Part shown: piece by piece, positions 11,121-22,210 of the stretch
Numbering within the stretch: position 1 is the first letter of the stretch
Layout of the letters: the number at the start of each line of letters is the position of its first letter
Assembly: GCA_025201705.1 (NCBI GenBank)
Contig: MU616659.1
Span: 1 to 62,921 of the forward strand
DNA length: 62,921 bases
From: Dissophora ornata
Lineage: Eukaryota; Mortierellomycota; Mortierellomycetes; Mortierellales; Mortierellaceae
Direction: 5' to 3'
Notes under the pieces: model-generated
Database searches by the model: none
What the model saw: the letters and a program-made list of their open reading frames with translations, nothing else
What the model was told of the DNA's origin: nothing
Position numbers and translations under genes: made by a program

Positions 11121-13115
11121 ATGCCATCCATATCAGACCTCCCCCCAGAGCTCCGTCTCGCCATCGCATCACGCCTCACCTCCCGCGACCTCACCGTCTG
11201 TGTCCGGGTTTCCCGCGAATGGTCCTCAACCTTCACGCCCGTCCTCTACAATACCATCTACATCGCCTTTGACATGTTCCTACATCGCTTCCTGTCTGTG
11301 GAGACCCAGTCTGTTGTCCGAGAGAGGCAGCTCCTGAAGAATGTCCGGTCTATTCGTACACGGTTCTACAGTGTCCTAAAGCCGTTCCTACAACTGAGCG
11401 ACATCGCGCCAGGCGACTCTGACCGGGGACATTTGAGTAGTCCTGGGTATTGTTGGGAGCAATTGCAGAGTATTGAGTTTCCCTGGGAATGCGTATACAA
11501 GGATCCGGTCCCACCTGTACAGTTCCTCCCCCCACCGCCAATAATGCCTGGTCAGGGACCAGCGGCGACATTTGGATCTGGAGGTGGGTTCGGAGGCCGC
11601 TTTGGGGCCATACCAGCAACATCGGGGCTGACGCGTATACCACCACCAACCCCATGTCCCACCTTGGTAAAGGACGTGCCGCTGGAGCAATACTTGATCT
11701 CGATCTTTGAGCACAGCCATAACCTAGAGACGCTGCAGCTGAAGGACTTTATGCTCTCGAAGGAGCTTCTTGTGAGGACACTGGTCCGCTGTTTAAAGAA
11801 CCTGAAAGTCTTGGACTTGAAAGCAGAGCAGAGCGTGAGAGCTCCTGTGAGATGTTTGAAGATCCTGCTGGAGAACTTACCACCAACTGTGGAGACACTC
11901 TCACTGGAATACGCTTTACTTCCACAAGAGGAAGATGTTGACAAAGTCGAAAAAGAGGACAAGAACGGCGGCGAAGCAGAACCTTTATTGGCAGTCAAGA
12001 CCCTAGTCTTGAATGGCGACATGGCGGGTCATGCCTCTGCACTCTGGATCCCCTTCCTCCGCCGCTGCCGCCATCTCGAATCTCTCTCCCTCCAATCACT
12101 CGACTCCTCGCTCTCCAACAAGTCCGAGTGCCTCGGCTCTACCCTCACTGAGCATTGTCCATCCCTCCAAGAGCTCATCCTCAACCGTCCCAGCGACAGC
12201 TTCCGCGACGCCGATCTTGCCCGTCTAATCCTTGCGCCCGCAGAGGGTTGGCGCCGTCTCCACATCACCTACTCCTTAAACTTTGGCCTTCTCTCGAGCG
12301 AAGCGGTTGTCGAGAAATGCGGTCGACTTGAATACCTTGCCATCGAGGGCTCTGGCGGTTTCGAAAGTCGGTTCCTGCAGCGACTCCTCAGTAAATGCAA
12401 AAGCCTTAAATATCTAGAAGCCATCACGGAAAGTGAAATCCCATTCCTCAACAACGTCTACCTCGATGCCCGCGATATTATTACCTCCTCTTGGGTCTGT
12501 CAGGATACCCTTCAGTCGCTGAAGGTTATTATTCCGAATATCCCACGACCGGATGTTAAAGAGGGTCCGGGTCGGTGGCCGCTGACGGGTCCGTTACATG
12601 ATGGAACGATTCAAGATGGAGCAGAGTTGCAACGGCGGGTGTTAGCACAGATTGGAAGGATGACGCGGCTGGAGTGCTTGTGGCTGGGTCATGATGATCA
12701 AGATCCGGAGAGGGAAGGGCAGGATAATTATGGACCGAGTTTGAGTGGGATGATCGTTTATCTGGACAGAGGTTTCCAGTATTCGTGCTTAGAGCTGAGC
12801 CTGTCTAGTCAGAGCGATGGCATCAATGGTGATGATAGCAGCGGTAGTGTTGGTGGGGGATTGGAGCTGCTGGAAGGGTTGAAAGAGTTGAAGGGTTTGG
12901 ATGTTCGGAGGATGTCACACCGGATCGGACAAGCCGAGGTGGAATGGATGGTGAAGAAGTGGCCAAAGATGAAGAGCATGGTCGGACTGGGTTATGGACA
13001 AGGAAAGTGGTTGAAGAAGCATTGTCCGCAAATCAAGGTTCACTACGATAGAGATTATAGTAGAAGCACCAACTCCCATCAGTTCACAATATGGGCACTG
13101 CGAAGACCGGTTTGA
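11121..13115 (+). CDS. F-box protein with degenerate LRRs
   Basis: Intronless, 664 aa. The F-box is at the extreme N-terminus (ISDLPPELRLAIASRLTSRD, then VCVRVSREW, about residues 3-40). A Pro/Gly-rich insert lies around residues 140-180. The remainder is a leucine-rich solenoid (LETLQLKDFML, LKVLDLKAEQ, LESLSLQSLDSSLSNKSECL, LQELILNRPSDSFRDADLAR, LKGLDVRRMSH). The likely role is substrate choice in an SCF ligase. This F-box/LRR architecture is heavily expanded in this fungal group as far as I recall, and individual targets cannot be guessed. The ATG at 11121 lies directly before the F-box, which supports the start. It differs from the F-box protein at the left edge in repeat type and arrangement. 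Confidence 0.85.
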   Translation: MPSISDLPPELRLAIASRLTSRDLTVCVRVSREWSSTFTPVLYNTIYIAFDMFLHRFLSVETQSVVRERQLLKNVRSIRTRFYSVLKPFLQLSDIAPGDSDRGHLSSPGYCWEQLQSIEFPWECVYKDPVPPVQFLPPPPIMPGQGPAATFGSGGGFGGRFGAIPATSGLTRIPPPTPCPTLVKDVPLEQYLISIFEHSHNLETLQLKDFMLSKELLVRTLVRCLKNLKVLDLKAEQSVRAPVRCLKILLENLPPTVETLSLEYALLPQEEDVDKVEKEDKNGGEAEPLLAVKTLVLNGDMAGHASALWIPFLRRCRHLESLSLQSLDSSLSNKSECLGSTLTEHCPSLQELILNRPSDSFRDADLARLILAPAEGWRRLHITYSLNFGLLSSEAVVEKCGRLEYLAIEGSGGFESRFLQRLLSKCKSLKYLEAITESEIPFLNNVYLDARDIITSSWVCQDTLQSLKVIIPNIPRPDVKEGPGRWPLTGPLHDGTIQDGAELQRRVLAQIGRMTRLECLWLGHDDQDPEREGQDNYGPSLSGMIVYLDRGFQYSCLELSLSSQSDGINGDDSSGSVGGGLELLEGLKELKGLDVRRMSHRIGQAEVEWMVKKWPKMKSMVGLGYGQGKWLKKHCPQIKVHYDRDYSRSTNSHQFTIWALRRPV

Positions 13116-13302
13116 TTTATTGAAGATAAAAAAAATAAGCAACTTGCTTAAAGAGGGGAAACTGCAGAATTCTTTAAAAAAAAGGCGGTGGAGTCGTGAA
13201 TGGACAAAGGCCAGCTCGAGTACAGACGCATATCCATCCCCCACCCTGGTCACAAAGGAATGTAGAGTTGACGAGAATCATATTTGACTGGCCCAATTGG
13301 TC

Positions 13303-13821
13303 TTAGTAATATCTGGTCCAGACATTCCACTCGCCTCCAGTGTGAGGCGATGCGCGGATCTCGTTGCCGAATCGACCGTCGTGCCAGAGTAGATAAAACA
13401 AATCGTTTGTAAATCGAATATGACATTCCATGAAAACTAATATATTTACTCGGACGCTTACTGTGGCACCTCGCAGCTCAAGGATGTCTGCTGGGCGGAT
13501 CCTGGGGAGGAGGTTGTGATCCCTTGCAAAGACAAAGACGTCTTGCTGAGCATGGGACTGCGGGTCCATGATTTTGAACCCCATCGCGGCGTCTTATTCC
13601 AGGTAATAAAATAATAGACTCTTAACGAGCGAGAACGCCGCGCAATCATTGCGTGCTACTGACGGCTTCCGTGCTTTATTTTATAACATTCTCTTTTTTT
13701 TTTTTTTACCATGACTTCCGCCATTGCAGTAAAAGGGCAGGCGGGTGATAGAGTCGACCTGGCCGCGAACGTTGATGCCGGGAGCGTAGGTTCCGTTCTG
13801 GAGAGAGTCCAAGGGAGTCAT
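13303..13821 (-). CDS. Small Pot1-type OB-fold protein (telomere-end-binding-like), copy B
   Basis: Exon 1 is 13821-13710 and exon 2 is 13592-13303, a phase-consistent join giving 133 aa. The sequence follows the first OB-fold of Pot1/TEBP proteins (Telo_bind): a start-proximal LxxGTYAPGINVRGQVDSIT segment, then the D-x-x-M-x-(F)-K-IMDPQ strand, then QQDVFVFARDHNLLP and a ...ADILELRGATV turn equivalent to the GDIhRLHR region of Pot1. Full Pot1 proteins are far longer with two OB-folds, so this is either a stand-alone single OB-fold gene or a truncated relic. The splice join is what reveals the match, since neither exon alone is convincing. A diverged copy with the same exon layout lies immediately upstream (14206-14777). 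The product probably binds single-stranded DNA, if it is expressed. Confidence 0.5.
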
Positions 13822-14205
13822 GCTCTCGTTCTGGTGCTACATGATAGTTATGCATTACTACTTATCTAAAGCAGATTTAATATCTTATGAAAATGCGATG
13901 TCCGTTCTTACAGGATTCATAGTGTTGCTAACTGGAGATTTTTTTTTTTTTTCTCAATGAGGGGTGGGAACGGAAAACATTTTCTCGAACGGAACGAGGC
14001 TAAGGACAGGGAGTCATCATGTGTTCCAAGAACAGCACTGAGGTCAGGTCAGGGAATCATGCACTCCAAGGAAAACACGTCCATTCACGAAACGCAAACA
14101 CACCCAAACGCGACCTTTGGGACAAATCGGATTTTAAGTTGCAGTGTCCGTAGTTTTATTTTATTTTGAGAAGGTCAAGGAAAGCACTCAAAGGCTGGAC
14201 ATTGC

Positions 14206-14777
14206 TTACACGGCACAGCGGCCTCGACGCGTGTTGACGAACCATTCCGATTCCCCATGAAGCGACGCTGTGATTCGGGGACCATGCTTTCCGTCTTCCC
14301 TATACTACTCAATACATAAGAAAGGAGGCGGAGGCGTGTCAGTTTTCCGCATTCAAGTGATGTCTTCGAGGGTGAGAAAGAGAGAGAGAGAGAGAATATC
14401 CCTTTTTACCTCAGCATTCAATATAATGATCGTGTCACCGTTATTCATCAATGGCAAGAGGTTCATATGCCTTGCAAACAAAGTAACAGTCTGCTTCGCA
14501 CCCGTGGACTCTCTAACCGTGAACACCATCGCAACCTCTGTACCCAACGAAAAGGCAGCAAAAAAAAATCAGTGCTGGTTCTGGTCTTTTTTTTTTTTTT
14601 TTTTTTGGTGAGGTTGTTTGCAACTCCTCTCTTTTCTTCTCTCCTACTTTCATTACTTTTTATATTTCTCTTGCTCCGATAATGAAATGGATCAGTTGTG
14701 AGTTTTATGAACTCGCCACGAACGTTGATATGTTGGGCCCTTTTGCGCTTCTTGAGTGAACGTAACGACGTGAACTC
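14206..14777 (-). pseudogene. Diverged tandem copy (A) of the Pot1-type OB-fold gene
   Basis: Exon-like blocks in the same order as copy B. Block 1 (about 14777-14660) holds AQHINVRGEFIKL, matching PGINVRGQVDSI of B. Block 2 (about 14560-14412) holds EVAMVFTVRESTGAKQTVTL and then FARHMNLLPLMNNGDTIIIL, matching AAMGFKIMDPQ...QQDVFVFARDHNLLP...ADILEL of B. Block 3 (near 14320-14206) holds DGKHGPRITASLHGESEWFV, matching DGRFGNEIRASPHTGGEWNV of B. Block 3 is out of frame with a simple exon extension and has an in-frame TAG next to it, unless spliced at GAGTAG. No ATG precedes block 1. I therefore mark it as a probable pseudogene, although an intact gene with unrecognised junctions remains possible. 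Confidence 0.45.
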
Positions 14778-15332
14778 CTGTGGATATCAAAGCAGCGAGA
14801 GATAAAGACGCTTGACGCTTAAAAAAAACGAAACAAAAACCATGCAGACTGGGACGCAGTATCCCGTTTTCGATTCTTGATAGTTACCATTTCCGTGGTA
14901 TAGTGAGAGTGGATGATAGTCAATGATAGTGTAGTGAATGACGAGGATAGTGAGTAATAGTGAGTTGAAGTGGAAGAGAATGAAAAGAGAGCACAAAGGT
15001 GTGGGAGTGGGCGTAAGATGTGTGAAAAACAAAAAAGGAAGAGTCCTCACCCCCTCAGCACAGCACCTTCACACACACCTTGGCACTTTTTTTTTTTGCG
15101 ATGGAGGTCCGTGAGCGGCAGTCAGATGAACTGTTCATGCAAAAAAAAAGGCCGTGAAAAGGCGAACAGAGCCACTTCGAGGAAAACAAAAAAGATCCGC
15201 AACTCAGAGCCCTCGTTTTTATTTACAAGTTCTTCTACTACTTTAATTCCATACAACACCGCTCACGAAGCACTTGGAGAGGCGGAGAGGAAGGGAGTAG
15301 AGAGAGGGGAGGGAGAAAACGAATAGGACGTT
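14778..15332. other. Intergenic, homopolymer-rich
   Basis: Contains several A or T runs of 8-10 bp and the 3' flank of the Myb/C2H2 gene. No gene recognised. Confidence 0.45.
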
Positions 15333-18300
15333 TCATGAAATGATGGCAGTAACACCCTTCTTTGGTGGCATGGACCCATGAGCCTGCAACAGATGATTCT
15401 TGAGTCCATTAATGTTGGTATAGCCTTTCCCACACCCTGGGACCAAACACTTGAACGGCTTCCCTGCTACTGCCGCTGCCGCACCGTCGTCCACCTTCTT
15501 GCTGCTTTGCTTTTGCTGTTTACCATTCCGCGAGTTCGACGACGCCAATGATTCAGGGGAATCTGGAGAACCTGGTGCTGATACCGAGGAAGTACCCAGG
15601 CCCATTCCTGAATCAGTGGTTGGAGGTGGGGTTGTCGCAACAATGCCTGTAGTCTTTCCAGGCTTGGTATAAATGTCAGGATGCTCATGCCGTACATGCG
15701 CTCGCATGGCGCTGTTGCTTCCGTAAGATTTTGGGCAATCCGCTGCCACGCACTGGAATTTCTTGACAGAAGACGATGCAATCGCGGCTACCGCCGTCCC
15801 TCCTACTACTGCTCCAGGCACTACTCCAGACGCTGAAGCGTCTCTTTCTATAGTTGCGGGCGCCATAAAGTCGTCTGCTGGGATGTTGATTGACATCATC
15901 CTCGGACTCACATTCGCAGACGTGACAGGTGTTGCAGGGAATGTTAGAGTGTCGTCGTTGGCGCTAACATTGATATGTGTTCCAAAATGGATCCTGTTGC
16001 TGCTGCTAAACAAGTTGATGTTGTTCAAAGAGTTGGCGATGTGGTTCGCAAACAGAAGCTCATTCATCGACAGAATATCCATTTCTTGAGCGGTGATAGC
16101 ATCTGGCGAAGTTGGATCGAGTGACAGCGCCCCATGGTCACGGGTCAATCTATCGAGCTGCAACTGCAGCTGCGCGTCGTCCATCAATAGCAAGCTGGCC
16201 GTTTCCATGGGCGAAGAGCTCTCTGATGCCAGATATGCCAGATCCATATCCATGTCTATGTCGATATCGTCAAAGTTGTTCTCTGGGATCGCAATCGAGT
16301 CTGGTCCAAATGTCATGTCGTTACTCTTCATGGTTATGGACTGGTGACCGTGATTGTTGGCCATGTGGGCTGTCAATCCGCTCAAAACGTGGAAAATCTG
16401 CCCACATCCCAATTCTGGACACTGCAGAGTTGTGGTACGGGGTTGCGGCAAGGAAATGTCGAGTGACATGGGCGATGGCATGAGTGGTTCCTCCAATGTC
16501 TCTGGGGTATGTGGGATGTTGAATGCCTGATGAGTGACCAAAGGTTGAGGCATGGGCGGAGGAATAAGGGACTGGATTTCGGCTGGTGTAGGCAGAGTGG
16601 AGGAAGCGTTGCTAGTTGAGTTGATGGTCGATGCAGTGAACGCGCCAAGGGTGTCGCATGCAGCAGAAATTTTAATATCCTCAGGTTTGGTTCCTGACGA
16701 CGACGCTGTCCCCTGTTGAGTGTCCTGCTGAGCACTCCCATGTCCTGAATGTCCTGCAGTGTTCTTGGCGTGAGTGACATGGTATTGAAGGCCGTTGATA
16801 TTCTTGTATCGTTTGCGATCCTCACATCCTGGTATGGTGCACCGGAACGGCTTCAAGACTGTTGTTCCATGATGAGAGGCTTTGAAGTGGTAAAAGAGCA
16901 GAGAGGGCGATGAACTCTCGAACTTGCAGTCGGGAATCGCACACCCGTAGGGTCTCTCCTCATCAGGATTGGAGTCGTTCTTTTCATCTGCTATGTCGAC
17001 ACTATCTTCCAAAAGACTGTACTTGTCGTCCAAGAAAGAGTCATGCAGTAGTGCATCATCCAACGATGACTGTCGGTTTCTCCCCGACCCCTCCCCTTGC
17101 CCACTCCCTGACTCGCCTGACTTGTGAGCCCCCGACTGCCCTTCCAAAATACTCATGTGGTTCCGCCGCCGCTTGTTAGCTCGCTCCATATGGTTAAGGC
17201 TCCTCTGGATCTTGCGCCACCTGTTTCGACAATGAAGTCCAGGTCGCCCTGGGAACGACAGAGCGATCCTTTGCCATTGAGTTCCATACTCTTCAAACTT
17301 TTGAAGCAAAAGCATATCGTCCTCCGGTGTCCATGCTGCTCGATCAATGTCCGGGTCAAGACTCTCGCGCCACCGCTTTGCGCACTGGTCATCCGTTCGT
17401 CCCTGAATACGCTCCGCAATTTTGCTCCATTGACCGCGAAACTTTTGCACGCCTGTCCTGAGCAGATGATCCTCTTCTTCAGTCCAGCCGCCCTTTCTCA
17501 AGCTCGGGTCCAGTGAATGGAACCATCTCTTTCTGCAGTTCTTGTTGGTTCTCCCTGGTACACATGCTGCGATTTTAGCCCATTTTTCGGTCTTGTCGCC
17601 ATACACCTGAACAGCTCTCCGCAGGTACTCGTCCTCCTCTGGCGTCCAGACAATTCGTTCACCTCGAATTCTCTTTCTCGGCGTGATTTGGTCGCCTGCC
17701 AGAAGAGCGTCATCCATGGCTGTGTCGCCCGTCAATCCAAGAGACGGCATGTCATCGGAAATATTAGTGCTGTATAGCGCGGGTACCTGGAGCCGCATTA
17801 ATACGCCATGAGGTGGGGCAACAGGGAAAAGAAGGCGGGTTGTTTTTAGTTCACCAGTGCTTCCCCGCGATGATCTGGAGAAAACCGGAAGCAGGGAGCA
17901 ACACAGCAATAACCCGAAACAGGAAAAGAAAACCTACGTGATGATCCCTCAAGGCGTCATGTGAGGCCAAGAATGATATCTGCATTTCGACAGCAGTAGT
18001 CGGGAGAGAGCGAGAAAAGAGTTAAGAAAGGTCAGATAATAATGCATCATGCCTAAAAGAGGGGGCCATCGGAGAAAAAGGGACGAGCACAGGGAGTATT
18101 GGCAGTTGATGTAAATACAAGCCAGGAGGGGCAGGGAAGAGCAGAAGCAATGAACGCCGCAGGCAGCAGGCATTAGGCAACATACATCGAGTTGCGGCGA
18201 TTGGTACTGGTGTTCGAAGTGAGAGTATGACTCGAATTCAGCCGAGGACCCGCAGCTGTCAGTCTACAAGAGAGGGGTGGAGTGAGGAGGCTGGGGGGTC

Positions 18301-18450
18301 AGGCTTGCGAACCGAAAATAAGCAGCTGAGCAACTCTGCTCAACTGAGCCGCATGGGGGGGATGCATTACCATGTTGGTCCACGGAGACGCCGTCGCCGG
18401 TGATAATGTCGAGGTTGGAATTTTCAAATTGCTGGAAGGGATCGATGTTG
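15333..18450 (-). CDS. Myb (three repeats) plus C2H2 zinc-finger transcription factor
   Basis: The main exon (17769-15333) encodes three Myb/SANT repeats in a row: VWTPEEDEYLRRAVQVYG...RKRWFHSLDP, GGWTEEEDHLLRTGVQKF...AKRWRESLDP, and AAWTPEDDMLLLQKFEEYG...CRNRWRKI. About five C2H2-like fingers are scattered through the rest: YGCAIPDCKFE, FRCTIPGCEDRKRYKNINGL, LQCPELGCGQIFHVLSGL, FQCVAADCPKSYGSNSAMRA and FKCLVPGCGKGYTNINGLKN. It is therefore a nuclear DNA-binding regulator. The frame runs open to 17909, but upstream exons join in phase: one ending at 18371 (FENSNLDIITGDGVSVDQH), one at 18255-18186 (AAGPRLNSSHTLTSNTSTNR), then acceptor TATACAG into the main exon (TNISDDMPSLGLTGD). I therefore extend the gene to about 18450. 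No ATG was found for the first exon, so the true start is unresolved. A simpler start is the Met of MPSLGLTGD. Confidence 0.8.
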
Positions 18451-19250
18451 GGGATTGGGAGGGAGAGGAGAGGAGGGGGGCGTGTAGCGAGAAGCGCAAT
18501 GCGCAGGAGAGGAGAACTGGACGGCACGGTGAAGAATGACAGAGAGAGCGAGAGAGGGCGCGAAAGCGGGTACCTCTGCAGGTGCAATGTCGTTGAAGGA
18601 TGGATGCGGCACGGCAGCAAAGATGGGGAGTGGCGGGATAGAGCAAACGAGTGGAGCGACTGGAGTGGACTGGAGTGGAGAATGGCGTTGAGGAGTGGTG
18701 TCAAGAACAAATTCACGTATTGCTGCAAGGCAGGCGGACTCTGTCGATGTTTTCACTGGAAGTGGTGGCTTCGCCCCGCGGGCTTGCCCTCTCTGTCCTT
18801 TCTCCTTTGTCCCATTCAAGAACCACCTCGCGATAGTCTCCCCAATGTCAATTCAGTGTGTGCACGCCGTTTGATGAGACGATGAGAGTGTGCACACAGG
18901 AATGAGACATGAGGGGCAACGGTGGGACATGTGCGTGGCGCCAGAGGGACATGGTGCCGGAATACGTGCTGTGGCACGAGGGCGTCAGGAATACGTGCTG
19001 TGTGCACCTGCTGTGTGCACCATCAGTGACGCACTGTTTGGATTCTGTTCGAGCACAGCTGTGCGCCATTTGTCCTCCATACACGCTGATGTCCTCGCAC
19101 CGCAAGAAACCGACGGAGACATCGCCTCGAAAGTGGATAAGGGTGTCAACCTTCAGGGACAAAGCCGAGGAGATGCTCAAAACGTTGTGCGGCGTGCTGC
19201 CTCTTGACCTCGAGAAATCCACCGAAAGTTCAATGAGTCTGCGCGTGTTC
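18451..19250. other. Upstream region of Myb gene, no confirmed gene
   Basis: Purine-rich DNA, then around 18890-19060 short imperfect repeats of GGAATACGTGCTGTG and GTGTGCAC words. An open frame of 186 codons at 18909-19469 (plus strand) has no recognisable domain, and part of it leads into the decayed locus to the right. Confidence 0.4.
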
Positions 19251-19289
19251 AAGCTGGGAGTGGGCCATCTTTTAATCTTTTACAACCTC

Positions 19290-21620
19290 GTTTATCAGAT
19301 GTGTGCATTGAAAACAGATTTAAAGTTGAGCAAGATCGACAACTTTTCAATTCAACAGGTACTCCTGACGTTACCAAGAGCAGGGAAGCGGATGTCGCTC
19401 TTTTTCAGCTCGTCAACCATTTCTCCACGACAATCTCGGACAAGAACCGTATGGTTGCAGCACGAATAGTGTCATTTGAGTAGAGAGACTTCCCTCTCAA
19501 TACCTCAGCCCTACATTAGTGTCGAGGTGGATACCCGAAGAGCAGCATCAATGGCCGACTACACCCTTCAGCAACGATTCTTGAAGGCATCATCCTTCAA
19601 GATGCGATCAACCACATCCATGATGGCTACAAGGGGTCTGCTCTGGATCATCCCGTCTTCCAGACCAGCCATGTTCCTGTTTTCTCTCTATTCCTTTGCA
19701 GGTGCGTTAAACAACCCGTTCACACACATGCAGAAACATCCTGCCGTTAGCGGTTTGCTTCTTTAGCTCTAACAGATTTAACGAGTCCTTTCGGACTTCT
19801 GGTCTGCCGGCCGGGGAGTGGCCGTGACAGTGATGGTCTTCTTTGGGGCTCTTCATGGCATGTGCTCTAATGGGCGCCATGTGGCTCCTCTGTTTGATAT
19901 TTATGCATCAATGGAACTTGTGGTAAATGCGCGCATCTTATGATCCAGTTTTAACATCTCGTTTTACCAAGACACAGAGCATATCGACTTCACCAACTTT
20001 GTTACCCACTTTGGTCTTACCAACCGAGAATCCGCGACCAAGTCGTTTGAGGACCTTCTGCAGTCTACAAGAATCCCGTCGAAGCGCCGTGAGTTTATAA
20101 ATGCCGAATTCAACAAGTTCCGGATGCAATATGAGGACCAAATATGCTCTAAAACTCAACTCAGAGCGGACTGTGCAGGAACTCGCATGTGTGGCACAGG
20201 ATTCAGCGGCGAAATTGAAATTAGCATATGGTAATTGAAGATGCCAACCGATGTAAGCCATGCCAGTTGTGTCGCTGTCTCCTATTAACATGTTCTTCAT
20301 ATTTCTGCAGCTGAAAGAAGAATAGCACCAACATCATCCTCAACAACCACGACAATAATAGGTTTTGCGGATACCTCTGCTAAACTAGAGCAACTGTTAG
20401 AACGCGAGTATGAGGAACTGTTACGCAGTGTTAGTGAGTCCGGCCATCTGCTTTGTTGCTGGAAAATCGTACGATACCTGTACAGCATGTCTTTTCGAAG
20501 AGCATCGATGAACCTGCTAACTGCTTGCGAAATCAAGAGGACGGATATTGCAGATATCATGGCGGTCATTGGGGTCTTCGCACCCGAATTCATGAGTTCG
20601 TTTCAGCCCGACAACTGAAGGTCATATCGAGCCAGGATCAGAGTTGCCGAACGCCATTGTTGATGACTAAGAGGCCATGAAGGCTTTAGAGTGAGTTAGC
20701 CTTAAAGTAGTGAATGACGTTGTCAGCCCTTCGTGCAAAGTCTCATTGCGATTCTTTTCTCCCTTGAATAGTTGCATCTTAAAAACAAAGATGACGAGGC
20801 CGAGGTGCCGTCGGTTGGGCAACAAGAAAATCATGCTCATGTTGGAGACACTATAAGTGAATTTGGTGCAAACATGTATGAACATCGATTACCTGCAAAG
20901 GTGTGCTCCTGACGCTTACGTTCCTCCACCAGTCTGGAATATCTACCACTGAAGACAAACAACACAGTGTCAGAAAGTACTTTTACCGTCAAACACGTGG
21001 CTCTCATTGTTCAAGCGTACATCGTTGGTGACGGGGCCACCAGCGATTTGTAAGAGCCTAGCATGTGCGCTTTGGTGCAATAGAACGACGTCAGAGCAAA
21101 GGCGTTAGAGCAGGGGCTTCTGTGGGGAGAGTTGGCTGGACCCATACAGGCAAGGAACAACGCCAAGGACCCTTGGGACACCTTCAAGTTGGTTAGGTAT
21201 GGCAAGGCGTTTGCCATTGCTGGTAATGACTCTGCGCCTCTTGTCCAGACTATTGACAACCGCAGGACGTATATGAAGCTGTATCTGAAAGTGAGGGACG
21301 TGATGCTCGTGGAAGAAGTAGGACATTCATCATCTCCACGGGCAAGGAAATGGTGCCGGCTCTCGTGGCAACGCTGCCTACGCTGGAGTTATTGAAGGCA
21401 TGTTAAGGAATTGACCCAAGCTGGAAACAGTTTGAACCTCATACTTTTCTTTATAAACGATCAGGAGCATGTGAATGAAGTGAGCAACAGAAAGGCCAGC
21501 CAATTGAAACGATCGTGGGACACCGGGGTGACAAGATTGGGAAGAAGCGTTTGATATAGGATCTACGCCGACAAATGCTGTGTCCCAATATGCAAGCTTT
21601 GTAGTGTGTATGGCCATGTG
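19290..21620 (+). pseudogene. Decayed multi-exon gene, family not recognised
   Basis: A run of short coding-like blocks on the plus strand in shifting frames. Examples are IILQDAINHIHDGYKGSALD (about 19585-19650), EHIDFTNFVTHFGLTNRESA (about 19970-20040), SAKLEQLLEREYEELLRSV (about 20375-20435), and NNAKDPWDTFKLVRYGKAFA followed by LYLKVRDVMLVEEVG (about 21150-21320). Stops and frame changes separate the blocks, and no single splice model restores them. The last block is the best preserved, with no stop over about 95 codons. It looks like a broken accessory gene of the kind this group carries in many copies. I cannot name a domain or a function. Confidence 0.35.
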
Positions 21621-21950
21621 AGTTAATGAGAAACCATATCCTATGCTTTGTGATATCTAAAATAAACTAGCGCTGCAGGGATGAGTTGGCGTTTTATTTT
21701 AGACACACACATGAACTCATATCTACGCGTTCTCGTCGTGCAATCTCGAAACAAACGCGCATCAGTGTTTGGTTCTATCCTCCACATCCTTTCACCACAT
21801 CCCCACCCACACAAGGCATGGACAAGCCCATATTGGAATGCGCCCCGTGTTATAACCTTATACTCACCTCCCCTTCCCTACACGGTCTTGCCATGTATTT
21901 CAGCCCTCTGGATTCAGCTCTCGATTCAACCAGCACGACCTTCCTCCTCC

Positions 21951-21957
21951 ATATAAG
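21951..21957 (+). promoter_or_regulatory. TATA-like box of the CBM48 gene
   Basis: ATATAAG sits about 255 bp upstream of the chosen ATG at 22211 and is followed by a long pyrimidine-rich leader. That leader happens to be free of stops in the coding frame back to 21686, so a much longer N-terminus cannot be excluded by frame alone. The TATA position argues for the start at 22211 or at the ATG at 22580. Confidence 0.4.
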
Positions 21958-22210
21958 GCACGACAGCACGGCCCCCATTCCCACTTTCTTCTTTCTTTCC
22001 TTACGCCCAATTTGTCACTCGACCTTGCCCCTTATCCTTAGTGCTGTGCAAGTATCACTACCTAACTCGCTCTCATCCAGTAACCCCACTTCTAGGTCTC
22101 ACACACACATTTGTTCTCACGCTCACTCTCTCACTCCCCTTTCTCATTATTTTTATCCCTTTCCATCCTCCCAACAAAAATCGTCCTCTCTCTCTTCTCA
22201 CGCAACACGA

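Noticed and set aside
13419..13449. 25-bp GTAAGC...ATATTAG segment as an intron in copy B of the OB-fold gene
   Set aside because: Far too short for a spliceosomal intron. The frame is open through it, so I leave it as coding.
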